DNA of 64,000 bases from JBFHDX01 sp041584475 (GTDB lineage Bacteria; Pseudomonadota; Alphaproteobacteria; UBA8366; JADFVY01). The notes beneath the pieces were generated by a model. The model was not told the DNA's origin. It ran no database searches and worked only from the letters and a program-made list of their open reading frames with translations. This document shows, piece after piece, positions 9,006 to 17,876 of the stretch (position 1 is the stretch's first letter; each line of letters begins with the position of its first letter). A program made the position numbers and the translations under genes. The stretch spans positions 5,026 to 69,025 of the forward strand of contig JBFHDX010000005.1 of the NCBI GenBank assembly GCA_041584475.1. The letters run 5' to 3'.

Positions 9006-10463
9006 TCAGCCGGACTTCGTCTTCGCCGAGGCTTTCCCCGCCGTCTTGCCGGCGTCCGACTTCTTGGGACTTGATCCGGCCGACGCCTTGGGTTTTTTCG
9101 CCGCCCTCGACTTGGTAGCCCTGGCTGGCTTCGACGACGCTGTTGTCTGTTCCATCTTCAGCAGCTCGTCCATGGTGCCGATGCGCTCATCGATCTTGAC
9201 CATTTCGAGGATGAAATCGGTGACCTTGTTCTCGAACAACGGAGCGCGCAGTTCGGCGAGCGCCTGCGGATTCCTCTGGTAGTGCTCGACCACGGATTGC
9301 TGCTGGCCGGGGTAACGCTGTGCTTCGGCTATTATTGCCCGGTTCAATTCTTCCTGCGTGACCTCGATATTGTTGCGCCGTCCGACCTCGGAGAGCAGCA
9401 GACCCAGCCTCACGCGCCGTTCGGCGATGGCACGATATTCGGCCTTCAGTTGCTCATCATCCTTGCCCGCATCGTCCTCGTCGATCTGACCCTGCTCGCG
9501 AGCCTGCTCGAACTGCTGCCAGATCGCGTCGAATTCGGCATCGACCATGCCTTCGGGCACGTCGAACCTGTGGAGTTCGGCCAAGGCATCGAGCAGCCTG
9601 CGTTTCAACGCGGTTCGCGACAACGCGACGTACTCGCGCTCCAGATTCTCGCGGACCGCCTGGCGCATGGCCTTCAGGTTGTCGAAGCCCATGCTCCCCG
9701 CGAGCGCATCGTCGAGCGGCGATTCCACGAATTCGCGCACCTCACGAACGTCGACGTCGAATTCGGCCTCCTTGCCGGCAAGTGAACGCTCCGCGTAGTC
9801 GGCCGGAAACGCGACCTTCGCGACCACCTTTTCACCCGGCTTGGCGCCGACGATCTGGTCCTCGAAACCGGGGATGAAGCGGCCGGAACCCAACTCCAGG
9901 TGAAAGTCCTTTCCTGCGCCGCCGGGGAATTCGTCGCCCTCGACGCGACCAACATAATCGATCACGACGACATCGCCATGCGCCGCCTTGCGGGGCTTGG
10001 ACACGGGTTCCGTGCGCCGGTTCTGTGCGGCGATCCGTCGCAGGGACTCGTCGACCTCCTTGTCGGAGACCTTCACCGTGATCCGCTCGAGCTTGATCTT
10101 CGAGAAATCCGCCGGCTCGAATTCGGGCATCAGCTCGAGCTGGATCTTGTATTCGAGGTCGGCTCCCTCGTCGTAGCTGGTGATCTCGATGCGGGGCTGC
10201 ATGGCGAGGGTCAACCCGCGCTCGGCGATCGCCTGCGAGGAGGAATCGGAAACCGCGGCCTCGAGAACCTCGCCCATGACCGCCTTGCCATATCGTTTTT
10301 GCAACAGCGACAGCGGCGCCTTGCCCGGGCGGAAGCCAGGCAATGTCAGCCCGCGTCCGATCTCGCCGAGGCGCGCATCGACTTTCTCGCTGATGTCCTT
10401 GGCCGCAATCCGCACGATGAATTCGCGGCTCAAGCCCTCGTTCTTCGTCTCGGTAACCTGCAT
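9006..10463 (-). CDS. tig: Trigger factor
   Basis: Ribosome-associated chaperone with peptidyl-prolyl isomerase activity, which meets nascent chains at the exit tunnel. The N-terminal ribosome-binding domain includes the signature region GFRPGKAP (residues about 44-51). An FKBP-type PPIase domain follows (GDVVVIDYVGRVEG to about residue 245), then the helical C-terminal chaperone arms. At 485 residues it is longer than the 430-450 usual length because of a tail of roughly 45 residues rich in Lys, Ala and Ser. It lies just downstream of tRNA-Leu and upstream of clpP, clpX and lon. Confidence 0.97.
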   Translation of the reverse strand: MQVTETKNEGLSREFIVRIAAKDISEKVDARLGEIGRGLTLPGFRPGKAPLSLLQKRYGKAVMGEVLEAAVSDSSSQAIAERGLTLAMQPRIEITSYDEGADLEYKIQLELMPEFEPADFSKIKLERITVKVSDKEVDESLRRIAAQNRRTEPVSKPRKAAHGDVVVIDYVGRVEGDEFPGGAGKDFHLELGSGRFIPGFEDQIVGAKPGEKVVAKVAFPADYAERSLAGKEAEFDVDVREVREFVESPLDDALAGSMGFDNLKAMRQAVRENLEREYVALSRTALKRRLLDALAELHRFDVPEGMVDAEFDAIWQQFEQAREQGQIDEDDAGKDDEQLKAEYRAIAERRVRLGLLLSEVGRRNNIEVTQEELNRAIIAEAQRYPGQQQSVVEHYQRNPQALAELRAPLFENKVTDFILEMVKIDERIGTMDELLKMEQTTASSKPARATKSRAAKKPKASAGSSPKKSDAGKTAGKASAKTKSG

Positions 10464-10521
10464 GGGAACGTATGCTCGGTTAGAGTGGCCCTGTCACAGC
10501 CCCAACCGCGCCGAAGCCGTG

Positions 10522-10606
10522 TGGTGCGGGCGGAGGGACTTGAACCCCCACGGATTGCTCCACTGGAACCTAAATCCAGCGCGTCTACCAGTTCCGCCAC
10601 GCCCGC
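10522..10606 (-). tRNA. tRNA-Leu (anticodon TAG)
   Basis: Class II tRNA on the minus strand. The acceptor stem GCGGGCG pairs with CGCCCGC, the anticodon stem TGGA/TCCA encloses loop TTTAGGT (anticodon TAG), a long variable arm is present as expected for leucine, and the T loop is TTCAAGT. The discriminator is A and CCA is encoded (10522-10524). The tig start is 58 nt downstream on the same strand. Confidence 0.96.
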
Positions 10607-10638
10607 TGCCCGGCCGGCCGTCGGTGTCGCGGCGCCCC

Positions 10639-10667
10639 TGTATAAGTACAGCGCCGGGGGCGGTCAA
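10639..10667 (-). promoter_or_regulatory. Strong sigma-70 promoter for tRNA-Leu (and possibly tig)
   Basis: Minus strand: TTGACC (-35, 10662-10667), exact 17-bp spacer and TATACA (-10, 10639-10644). The predicted start is near 10632, about 25 nt before the tRNA. No terminator separates the tRNA from tig, so read-through into tig is possible. Confidence 0.72.
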
Positions 10668-10787
10668 GTGAGGTAGGCGCACTCACGGGATTTTGCAAGA
10701 CGGATCGGCGGACGCCAGTTGCAGGTGCCCGGACGACAACGTCGATGGGTTCAGCCTAGATGAGCCGTGGCAGCGGCAGTCTCGCCT

Positions 10788-11048
10788 TCAGGGGCTTTCC
10801 GCGCATTGCTGATAGTTGTCGGCGAAGACCGATAGGGCGAGCACGCGTGGACCTTCGAAGGCACGGCCTCGCTCCTGGGCCCGTTCGAACTTGACCTCGT
10901 ACTTCACGTGCGGAATACCAAACTGATCTTTCGCGATTGAAAGTACGCGTGCCGTTTCGATCAAGTTATGCGAATGCTTCCTTTCAAACAAGGCGCCCTC
11001 GCATATTTTTTCCCAAATATTTTCCCTTGATTCACGCCAGAATTTCAT
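10788..11048 (-). CDS. Hypothetical protein, 86 residues
   Basis: Not recognised. The start ATG at 11048 (MKFWRESREN) is preceded by GTAGGACGTGCC, an acceptable ribosome-binding site; an earlier in-frame start would add 7 residues. The protein is charged and soluble-looking, with the phrases LIETARVLSIAKDQFGIPHVKYEVKF and PRVLALSVFADNYQ, which read like an alpha/beta fold ending in a helix. No signal peptide or membrane segment is visible. It stands alone between tRNA-Leu and the NAD(P)HX gene, with an AT-rich upstream region unlike the rest of the window. Confidence 0.6.
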   Translation of the reverse strand: MKFWRESRENIWEKICEGALFERKHSHNLIETARVLSIAKDQFGIPHVKYEVKFERAQERGRAFEGPRVLALSVFADNYQQCAESP

Positions 11049-11262
11049 GGCACGTCCTACTGCTTCCAACGGACTCTTTTTTGCGTGTTTATTTTATTAT
11101 TTTTGACTTAGCCCGCTAGTTTGTAAATTTGCTTCAGTTTGACTTTGTCGACGCGTCGGCTCGCACCCAACCGGCAGTCGGCTAAGCCATTGAGAAACTA
11201 CCATCATTTTATTAACGAGACGTTGATCGGGAGGTGCCGCGGAAGACACGGATAAGTTGCAG

Positions 11263-12789
11263 TCAGCCGCCGTCGACTCCTCGCTCGGCCAGTGCCGCAA
11301 GCACCGCCGGCAGACCGTCGATAAGGTCCTCGGCAATCATTCCCGGCCCGAACCTGCGGGCCGCCTCACCATGCAGCCAGGCGGCGCAACACGCGCCCTC
11401 GAAAGGTCTCATCCCCTGCGCCAACAGGCCGACGGCGATGCCCGCGAGTACATCGCCGGATCCGGCGGTCGCAAGTGTTGGCGGCCCGTTGACATTGATC
11501 GCCAGCCGTCCGTCCGGCCCGGTGATCGTGGTGTCCGGGCCCTTCAGTAGGACGAACGCACCGGCCCGCACCGCCGCCTCGCGCGTGCGTCTGAGCCTGT
11601 CCGTCTCCACGCCAAGATCGGGAAAGATACGAGCGAACTCGCCTTCATGCGGTGTAAGAAGACACGGACCCTTGATCGCGCCAAAGAGGTCGGCCGGACG
11701 ATCGGCAAACACGGACAATGCATCGGCGTCGAGGACGACCGGTTTGCCCGTCGCGAGCGACGCCAGCACCCGCCTTCGGGTGTGCCCGTCGACACCGTTA
11801 CCCGGTCCGACGAGCAGCGCGCTGGCCCGCGGATCGTCGACGTGCGCGGCGAAATCGTCTTCGCTTTCCACGCGGGCAACCAGCGCCCCGGTCAGCGAAG
11901 AACGATAGATGTCAACGGCCTCGGGTGGCGCAAGCACGGTTACCACGCCGGCGCCAGTGCGCCGCGCCGCCTGCGCCGCGAGCCGGGCGGCACCGGTCAT
12001 TTCGCCACCGCCGGCAACGAGCGCATGACCGCGCGAGTATTTGTGGTGATCCCAGCGTGGCCAGGGAAACGCATCGCCCCAGAGCCGTGGATCGTTCATC
12101 GTTTGACGGGGCTGAACCCGCTCGAGGACCCGCTCCGGAATGCCGATGTCGGCGACGACGAGTTCGCCGCATCTATCACGGCCTGGATAGAGGAAGTGGC
12201 CCGGCTTGGCTCGGAAGAACGTCACCGTCACCTCCGCCCGCGGCGCGGCTCCCAGTACGGCCCCGCTGTCGCCGTCGATCCCACTCGGCACGTCGACGGC
12301 GATGCAGGGAAGGCCACGTACGCCGATCGCCTCGACGGTCGCACGGGCGTCGCCGGTCAGCGGCCGCGTCAATCCGGCACCGAAAATCGCGTCGACGACA
12401 AGCGAGGCATCGTCCAAGGCCGCCGGCCCCAGCGGCGCAACACCGCCGTCCCAGCGATCGGCGTTGAGCCGAGCATCGCCCTTCAGCGCCTCGCGCCGGC
12501 CAAGCAACGCGACGCGCACCGGCCAGCCGGCATCCTGCAGCAGTCTGGCGGCGACGAACCCGTCGCCGCCATTATTACCGGGGCCGCAGAGGACGATCAC
12601 CGGACGTTGCTGCCACCGCTCGAACACCGCCTGCGCCACCGCCTGTCCCGCAGCTTCCATCAACCGCTCGCCGGGCACCCCCGCCTCGATCGTCGCCCGA
12701 TCGGCGCGCCGCATCTCATCGGTCGTCAACAGGACGGTCGCCGCCGGAAACGCGGGTTGCGCTGCCCCGCCGCGGCGTTTGCCCCTCAT
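11263..12789 (-). CDS. nnr: Bifunctional NAD(P)HX epimerase / ADP-dependent NAD(P)H-hydrate dehydratase
   Basis: Metabolite-repair enzyme that epimerises and dehydrates hydrated NAD(P)H. The N-terminal YjeF_N epimerase domain shows CGPGNNGGDGFVAARLL, and an AVDVPSGIDGDSG segment follows. The C-terminal ribokinase-like dehydratase domain has GRGHALVAGGGE, LTPHEGEFARIF and the nucleotide-binding ATAGSGDVLAGI. The predicted protein is 508 residues, the usual bifunctional length. The start ATG at 12789 overlaps the stop of the upstream DUF599 gene (ATGA), so translation is probably coupled; the longer frame upstream would overlap that gene fully. Confidence 0.96.
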   Translation of the reverse strand: MRGKRRGGAAQPAFPAATVLLTTDEMRRADRATIEAGVPGERLMEAAGQAVAQAVFERWQQRPVIVLCGPGNNGGDGFVAARLLQDAGWPVRVALLGRREALKGDARLNADRWDGGVAPLGPAALDDASLVVDAIFGAGLTRPLTGDARATVEAIGVRGLPCIAVDVPSGIDGDSGAVLGAAPRAEVTVTFFRAKPGHFLYPGRDRCGELVVADIGIPERVLERVQPRQTMNDPRLWGDAFPWPRWDHHKYSRGHALVAGGGEMTGAARLAAQAARRTGAGVVTVLAPPEAVDIYRSSLTGALVARVESEDDFAAHVDDPRASALLVGPGNGVDGHTRRRVLASLATGKPVVLDADALSVFADRPADLFGAIKGPCLLTPHEGEFARIFPDLGVETDRLRRTREAAVRAGAFVLLKGPDTTITGPDGRLAINVNGPPTLATAGSGDVLAGIAVGLLAQGMRPFEGACCAAWLHGEAARRFGPGMIAEDLIDGLPAVLAALAERGVDGG

Positions 12790-13478
12790 GTGTCCCGGCT
12801 GCAGGCGCGCAGCGACTTGAGGGTTCGCGAGCGGAATTCCCGTCGATACAGCACCAGCATGACCAGGACGGTCGCGGGGAACAGCAGCAACGGATTGACG
12901 AACCAACTCAGCGCAGCCATCGCGAAGTAATAAGACCGGACGCCGTGATTGAAATGCTTTGCCGCCAGCGAGGCTACCCGCGCCGCGGCGACCGCGTATC
13001 CACGATGATCCTCGGGTGGCTCGGGAAACAGCGGCGCTGCGCCGATGAGCAGGGCGCAGTAGTTGAACTGACGCATCGACCAGGCGAACTTGAAAAACCC
13101 GTACACGAAGATCAGCGTCATGACGATCACCTTGACCTCCCAGAGGGCACGCGATGTCGTGACGGCGAAGGGCACGTCGCGGACCACCGCCAAAACGGTC
13201 TCGGGCGCCCCGAGCACGGCAAACAGGCCGGCGAGGATCAGGATGGTGGTCGAGGCGAAGAAGGTGGCGTTGTTGAGGACGCTACTGACGATCTGCGTAT
13301 CGATCATCCGGTTTTCGCGGCCGAGCATGCGCATCATCCACTGCTCGCGGTGCCGCGACATGATGCCGATGAGGTTGCCGGCCGCCGCTGCGCTGCGCTC
13401 GGAATAGATCGTATATCCGAACCAGAGTCCGAACAGCCAAGCCACCGCGGCAACGTCAACTGGGCTGAAACTGGTCAC
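12786..13478 (-). CDS. DUF599 domain-containing membrane protein
   Basis: A 230-residue inner-membrane protein with about four hydrophobic spans: an N-terminal segment around VAAVAWLFGLWFGYTIYS, two in the middle (ILILAGLFAVLG and VIVMTLIFVYGFFKF), and a C-terminal pair around AMAALSWFVNPLLLFPATVLVMLVLY. The N(R)xxMMRMLGREN segment and the FxWSMRQFNY motif match the DUF599 family, whose function is unknown. The GTG start at 13478 follows a GGGAG site about 8 nt upstream; a longer frame would add a low-complexity leader. It is co-transcribed with nnr. Confidence 0.82.
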   Translation of the reverse strand: MTSFSPVDVAAVAWLFGLWFGYTIYSERSAAAAGNLIGIMSRHREQWMMRMLGRENRMIDTQIVSSVLNNATFFASTTILILAGLFAVLGAPETVLAVVRDVPFAVTTSRALWEVKVIVMTLIFVYGFFKFAWSMRQFNYCALLIGAAPLFPEPPEDHRGYAVAAARVASLAAKHFNHGVRSYYFAMAALSWFVNPLLLFPATVLVMLVLYRREFRSRTLKSLRACSRDT

Positions 13479-13627
13479 GCGACTGCTCCCGGCCGTTGCT
13501 CCGCAAGCGATTATGGCTGCAGCCGCAGTCGCGCTCAACCGGTGGCGTCGCCTCGCGCCGCCATTGCGGTCCGTGTGCGCCGCCATTACAAACGATGGAT
13601 CGCCACGGATCATCGTTCAGGCGCGAC

Positions 13628-14869
13628 ATGCTGGAACTTCCGGGTTTCGACACCGCGTTCGCCCGCACGTTCTTCCCTGCCCTCGACGAGAGCTGGGCCA
13701 TGCTCGAGAACGCGGGCGGCACGCTCGTCCCGAGACAGGTCATCGGACGGCTCGAGGCGTATCTGCGGGAAAGCCAGGTGCAGCCCGGTGCACGATTTCA
13801 TGCCTCCGCACTGGCGGCGGAACGAATCGCCGAAGGACAGGGAATCATGGCGCAGCTGCTGAACGCTGGGACCGATGAGGTGATGGTCGGGCCATCGACC
13901 ACCATGAACGTCTATCTGCTCGCGCATGCCCTCCGACCGACGTTCCGGGAGGCCGACGAGATCGTCGTCACGAATCTGGACCACGAGGCCAACAACGGCG
14001 CCTGGCGACGTCTGGCCGATTCCGGACTGCAGATCCGGGAATGGCGGGTCAATCCGGACACGGCGGAGCTCGAGGAAGCCGATCTCGCCGCCTTGCTGAC
14101 CGATCGGACACGCCTCGTCTGTTTCAGCCACTGTTCAAACATCACCGGCAGCTTTCAGGACGTGCGCGCACTAACCCGACGCGCGCACGAGGCGGGTGCC
14201 ATGGTGTGCGTCGACGGCGTTGCCTATGCGCCGCACCGGTCGCTCGACGTGAGGGCGTGGGACGTCGATTTCTACCTGTTCTCGACGTACAAGCTATACG
14301 GCCCGCATCTGGGAATCCTTTTCGGCAAGCGCGATCACCTTTTGCGGGCGGCAGGTCAGAATCATTTCTTCATCGGCGATCGCGACATTCCGCTCAAGCT
14401 CAACCCGGGCGGCCCGAACCACGAGCTCACCGCGGCGCTGACCGGTATCGCCGACTATTTCGACACGATGTATCGGCATCACTTCGGTGACGCGGGTCTC
14501 CCGATGCACGATCGGCTGCAGCAGCTCTTCGCCCTATTCGCGGAGCACGAGGAGCACCTCGCCGGACCACTGGTCGACTACCTCGTCGCGAACCCCAAGA
14601 TTCGCCTTGTTGGACGACCAACGCCGGACCGCAATCGCCGCGCCCCGACGTTCTCGTTCGCCGTCAAGGGTCGCCGGGCGAGCGAGATCTCGCATGTCCT
14701 ACAGGCGCTGGGTCTCGGCGTCCGCAGCGGCGATTTCTACGCTGCTCGATTGATCGACGCGCTGGGCCTGCGGCGCGAGGGCGGCGTGATCCGCACCAGC
14801 CTTGTCCACTACAACACGGCGGACGAAGTGGCACGCCTGATCGCGGCACTCGACGAGACGCTCGGCTGA
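13628..14869 (+). CDS. Cysteine desulfurase-like aminotransferase class V (TIGR01976-type)
   Basis: A PLP-dependent enzyme of 413 residues in the class V fold. The PLP-binding lysine is in FSTYKLYGPH, and an Asp-containing CVDGVAYAPH segment lies before it. The N-terminal region (FFPALDESWAMLENAGGT) and overall length match the SufS-like group often annotated as cysteine desulfurase-like, for which sulfur transfer has not been proven. No partner iron-sulfur scaffold gene is next to it. ATG at 13628 has a weak AGG upstream; an alternative in-frame ATG at 13595 would add 11 residues. Confidence 0.87.
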   Translation: MLELPGFDTAFARTFFPALDESWAMLENAGGTLVPRQVIGRLEAYLRESQVQPGARFHASALAAERIAEGQGIMAQLLNAGTDEVMVGPSTTMNVYLLAHALRPTFREADEIVVTNLDHEANNGAWRRLADSGLQIREWRVNPDTAELEEADLAALLTDRTRLVCFSHCSNITGSFQDVRALTRRAHEAGAMVCVDGVAYAPHRSLDVRAWDVDFYLFSTYKLYGPHLGILFGKRDHLLRAAGQNHFFIGDRDIPLKLNPGGPNHELTAALTGIADYFDTMYRHHFGDAGLPMHDRLQQLFALFAEHEEHLAGPLVDYLVANPKIRLVGRPTPDRNRRAPTFSFAVKGRRASEISHVLQALGLGVRSGDFYAARLIDALGLRREGGVIRTSLVHYNTADEVARLIAALDETLG

Positions 14870-14903
14870 GGCGCTTCGTGGCGCCATGGCGCCAACCACC
14901 CGA

Positions 14904-15563
14904 TCACGCGTCAGCCGCTTTATCCCCTGCCGGCTCCAGCGCAAGAGCCTGCTCCGCCGTGGGGCGGCGCATTGCAAAGACGGAATCGACAACTGCGTAA
15001 TCCATGTATCCCAGTCGAGAGATCGGCTTTATGCGAGGGATATCCACCAGCCCCTCGGATAGCGCGGCGTCTTCGATGTGAATGCCGACGACCCGTCCGA
15101 GGACGATGGCGTTGCGGCCCCCTTCCCGTCCGACCGGCAGATCGACGATCTGGTGCACCTTGCATTCCATCGCGATCGGCGATTCGGCAACGCGCGGCGG
15201 CGCGACGAGCCGCGAGGGCGCAGCGGTCAGCCCGACGAGCGCCAGCTCGTCGACTTCCGGCGGCAGTGCGGCACAGCTGAGGTTCATCTGCTCGCGCAAC
15301 GCCCACGTCGCCATATTGGCAACGAACTCGCCCGTGCTCTCGCAGTTGGCCAGAGTGTCCTTCATGCCGTGCGGTTGCCGGCCGTTGTTCGAATACATGA
15401 CCATCGGCGGGTCGCCGGCGACCCCGTTGAAGAAGCTGTACGGCGCAAGGTTCACGACGCCATCGCGATTCAGCGTCGTAATCCAGCCGATCGGCCGCGG
15501 CACGACGCAGCTCTTGAAGGGGTCATGCGGCAGTCCGTGGGGTTTTCCGATTTCATAGAACAT
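14904..15563 (-). CDS. Flavin reductase family protein (FMN-binding split barrel)
   Basis: A 219-residue protein with the flavin reductase-like split-barrel pattern: RPIGWITTLNRDGVVNLAPYSFFNGV near residues 20-45, PPMVMYS, and NCESTGEFVANM. This DIM6/NTAB-type group binds FMN and either reduces flavin for partner monooxygenases or acts as a small flavoprotein. No partner oxygenase is adjacent. The ATG at 15563 (MFYEIGKPH) has AGGA about 10 nt upstream and fits the family start; the longer frame adds 27 unrelated residues. It is convergent with the upstream plus-strand gene. Confidence 0.87.
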   Translation of the reverse strand: MFYEIGKPHGLPHDPFKSCVVPRPIGWITTLNRDGVVNLAPYSFFNGVAGDPPMVMYSNNGRQPHGMKDTLANCESTGEFVANMATWALREQMNLSCAALPPEVDELALVGLTAAPSRLVAPPRVAESPIAMECKVHQIVDLPVGREGGRNAIVLGRVVGIHIEDAALSEGLVDIPRIKPISRLGYMDYAVVDSVFAMRRPTAEQALALEPAGDKAADA

Positions 15564-15668
15564 CCAAGAATTCCTGTTGGTAGGCCGAATGTCGCCGGTA
15601 TCGGCCAAGGCAATCGGGGGCGCGGTAATCATCAACGAGCCCACCGGGTGCGTGTCCGCTCGGCCGGC

Positions 15669-17231
15669 TCAAAGCTGCCCGTCGATCGGGAAGATGCTCA
15701 TGAAGTTGGCGACGAAGCGCTCCCAGAGGCTGGCGTGCGGCTCGTGATCGAAGGTCTGCGGCTTGCCCTCGACCGGGCCGTGCCACAGTATCTGCTCCGA
15801 GCCCTTTTCGGTCTTGACCAGCTCGAGCCGGAAGGCCACCTGCTCGACCCGCTCGTCGAAGCGCCGGGCCATGGATTCGGCCAGTTGGGGCGACTGGATT
15901 ACGACCCCGATCTCGGTGTTGAAATAGACCGCGCGGGGATCGAGGTTGAGCGAGCCGATGAAAACCGACTCGCGGTCGAGCACGAAGGATTTCGCGTGCA
16001 GGCTGGCAGTCGGCGACCCACCTTCCTGTCCCGCCTTGCGCTGCTCGTTCAGCAGTTCCGCGTTCAGCTCGTGGATCTCGACGCCGTCGCGCAATAAGGC
16101 CTTGCGGTATTTCAGATAGCCGGCGTGGACGATCTGCACGTCGTTCGAGGCCAGCGAATTGGTCAGGATCCGCACCCGCACCCCGCGTTCGCGGACGGCC
16201 CTCAGCGCTGCGACGCCCTCCTTTCCGGGCACGAAATAAGGAGAGAAGATGATCAGCTCGTCGCGCACCGCCTGCATGTGGGGACTCAGCTGCCCTAGCA
16301 GGTAGCGTTCGGATCTTCCCATCTCCTCGAGAAGTTTCTCCGGCGGATCGTAGACCACCTCACCGTCGCCCCAGTAATACTCCACCGCCTGGTTTCGTAA
16401 CGCGTTCGCGAGATTCGAGTTGCGCAGCGCATCGAGGAAGTCGGAATCGGACTGCGCCTCGACGTATTCGGTCAGCCGCGCCCGCATCTCGCGGACCTCC
16501 TGCTCGCTTGGCTGCTTCGTCGCCAATACCGAGATCGGGTAGGCCAGCTCGCTGTTCCAGTATGCGTCGAACGACTTCGCGACCTGTCGTACGATCGGGC
16601 CAACCGCGACGACGTCAAGGTCGGCAAAGACGATTTGCGGATTGATCCCGAAATACTCGTTGCCGATATTGCGCCCACCGAGAACCGCGTAATGGTTGTC
16701 GACGTTGAATGATTTGTTATGCATGCGGCGGCCGGCCTCGCTCGATCGGGTCACGAATTGGGAGGCGCGGCTCACATTGCGTGCGAAGGGATTGAACAGC
16801 CTGATCTCAATGTTCGGATGGCTGTCCGCTGCAAGCAGGCCGAATTCGCTGTCGGCGACATCCATGTCGTCGACGAGCAGCCGCACGCGCACGCCGCGAT
16901 CCGCCGCCTTGAGAAGCAGATCGACGAACAGGCGCCCAGTGAGATCTTTGTGCAGCAGGTAGTACTGAGCGTCGATGCTGCGCTCCGCCGCGTTGGCCAG
17001 AACGGTGCGGGCCACGAAAGCGTCGAGGCCGTCATTGAGAGGATAGAACCCGGACCGGTCGCCGCGACCCTGCCGTTTCTCGCGGCTCGCCCTGCCGAGC
17101 GTCGTCTGCTCGGTGTCGGCAAAAGCATACGATTCCGGTCGCTCGAAACCCTCGGGCAGCGACGCGCACGCGCCCGCCAGACACAGGACGAGAACCGCCG
17201 CCACCGCGCGATGTGAGAGTAGCCCGCTCAT
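15669..17231 (-). CDS. Phospholipase D family lipoprotein (cardiolipin synthase C-like)
   Basis: A 520-residue PLD-superfamily protein with two HKD motifs: MHNKSFNVDNHYAVLGGRN (near residue 170) and LHAKSFVLDRESVFIGSLN (near 425). Both retain His, Lys and Asp. The N terminus is a signal sequence ending in LAGAC, with Cys22 as a likely lipidation site. The domain order and RRMHNKSF spacing resemble YmdC/ClsC, which makes cardiolipin from two phospholipids. In E. coli ClsC needs the partner YmdB, and no ymdB-like gene is seen nearby. Substrate is therefore uncertain. Confidence 0.9.
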   Translation of the reverse strand: MSGLLSHRAVAAVLVLCLAGACASLPEGFERPESYAFADTEQTTLGRASREKRQGRGDRSGFYPLNDGLDAFVARTVLANAAERSIDAQYYLLHKDLTGRLFVDLLLKAADRGVRVRLLVDDMDVADSEFGLLAADSHPNIEIRLFNPFARNVSRASQFVTRSSEAGRRMHNKSFNVDNHYAVLGGRNIGNEYFGINPQIVFADLDVVAVGPIVRQVAKSFDAYWNSELAYPISVLATKQPSEQEVREMRARLTEYVEAQSDSDFLDALRNSNLANALRNQAVEYYWGDGEVVYDPPEKLLEEMGRSERYLLGQLSPHMQAVRDELIIFSPYFVPGKEGVAALRAVRERGVRVRILTNSLASNDVQIVHAGYLKYRKALLRDGVEIHELNAELLNEQRKAGQEGGSPTASLHAKSFVLDRESVFIGSLNLDPRAVYFNTEIGVVIQSPQLAESMARRFDERVEQVAFRLELVKTEKGSEQILWHGPVEGKPQTFDHEPHASLWERFVANFMSIFPIDGQL

Positions 17232-17755
17232 CCCCCAGGAACTCCATCCGGTTCAGTATTTGATCGGGCCGCAACGATTTCACCGGCCCGCCTCGCCGTC
17301 CGACGATCACCGCGGTGTCACGATCGCAGATATTGACTTCGCGCCGTACATCAAATCCGCAACAGCGCCATCGGGGCCGTCATTCTAAAACGCCGGTTCG
17401 AATATCGTCCAGGAGACGCGGCGTATGGTCGCGCCCTTGCAGCGAGAACAACCCGGGATTCGCAGTTGCTCGTCGCCACGATTGCGCAGCTGTTCTGCGT
17501 CGAAGCCCGGCGATCCCCAGCGGTGTGTATCCAGTGATTGCTCGCTCAGAGAAGTACAATCGTTTCGGCGTTACGCTGCCCTCACCGGCGCCGGAATCGG
17601 GCGCCACGGCGAATTCGCCGAAAGCCGCTTCCATTCTGCCCCTGCGGGCGCCGCATCTGTTCAATATGGGAGCCCGCCGCGGCAGATATCACGCCCACAG
17701 CGCACGGCGCAGGGCGGCCCCGATCGGATGCATCGACAGGTCTCGCGGGAAAATT
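17232..17755. other. Intergenic stretch with no supported gene
   Basis: About 520 bp between the PLD gene and tRNA-His. Open frames here on both strands are rich in Arg, Ser and Pro, lack ribosome-binding sites and show no recognisable protein pattern, so none is called. It must hold the promoter of the PLD gene near 17240-17300, but no convincing box was found. Confidence 0.6.
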
Positions 17756-17833
17756 TGGGGTGGCTGATGGGACTTGAACCCACGACCCCCAGATCCACAA
17801 TCTGGTGCTCTAACCAGCTGAGCTACAGCCACC
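17756..17833 (-). tRNA. tRNA-His (anticodon GTG)
   Basis: Minus strand cloverleaf. The acceptor stem GTGGCTG pairs with CAGCCAC, with an extra G at position -1 (17833) facing discriminator C, as required by histidyl-tRNA synthetase. The anticodon stem CCAGA/TCTGG encloses TTGTGGA (anticodon GTG), the T loop is TTCAAGT, and CCA is encoded (17756-17758). Confidence 0.97.
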
Positions 17834-17846
17834 GTCACGGTGCGCC

Positions 17847-17876
17847 TCTTTAGCGCCGGCATCGCCTCAACGTCAA
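17847..17876 (-). promoter_or_regulatory. Candidate sigma-70 promoter for tRNA-His
   Basis: Minus strand: TTGACG (-35, 17871-17876), 18-bp spacer, TAAAGA (-10, 17847-17852). The -35 box overlaps the stop codon of the antiporter gene, so the tRNA promoter is embedded in the end of that gene. Confidence 0.58.

Noticed and set aside
17315..17767. Plus-strand frame of 150 codons in the gap before tRNA-His
   Set aside because: It overlaps the tRNA gene, lacks a ribosome-binding site and has Arg/Ser-rich composition without pattern.
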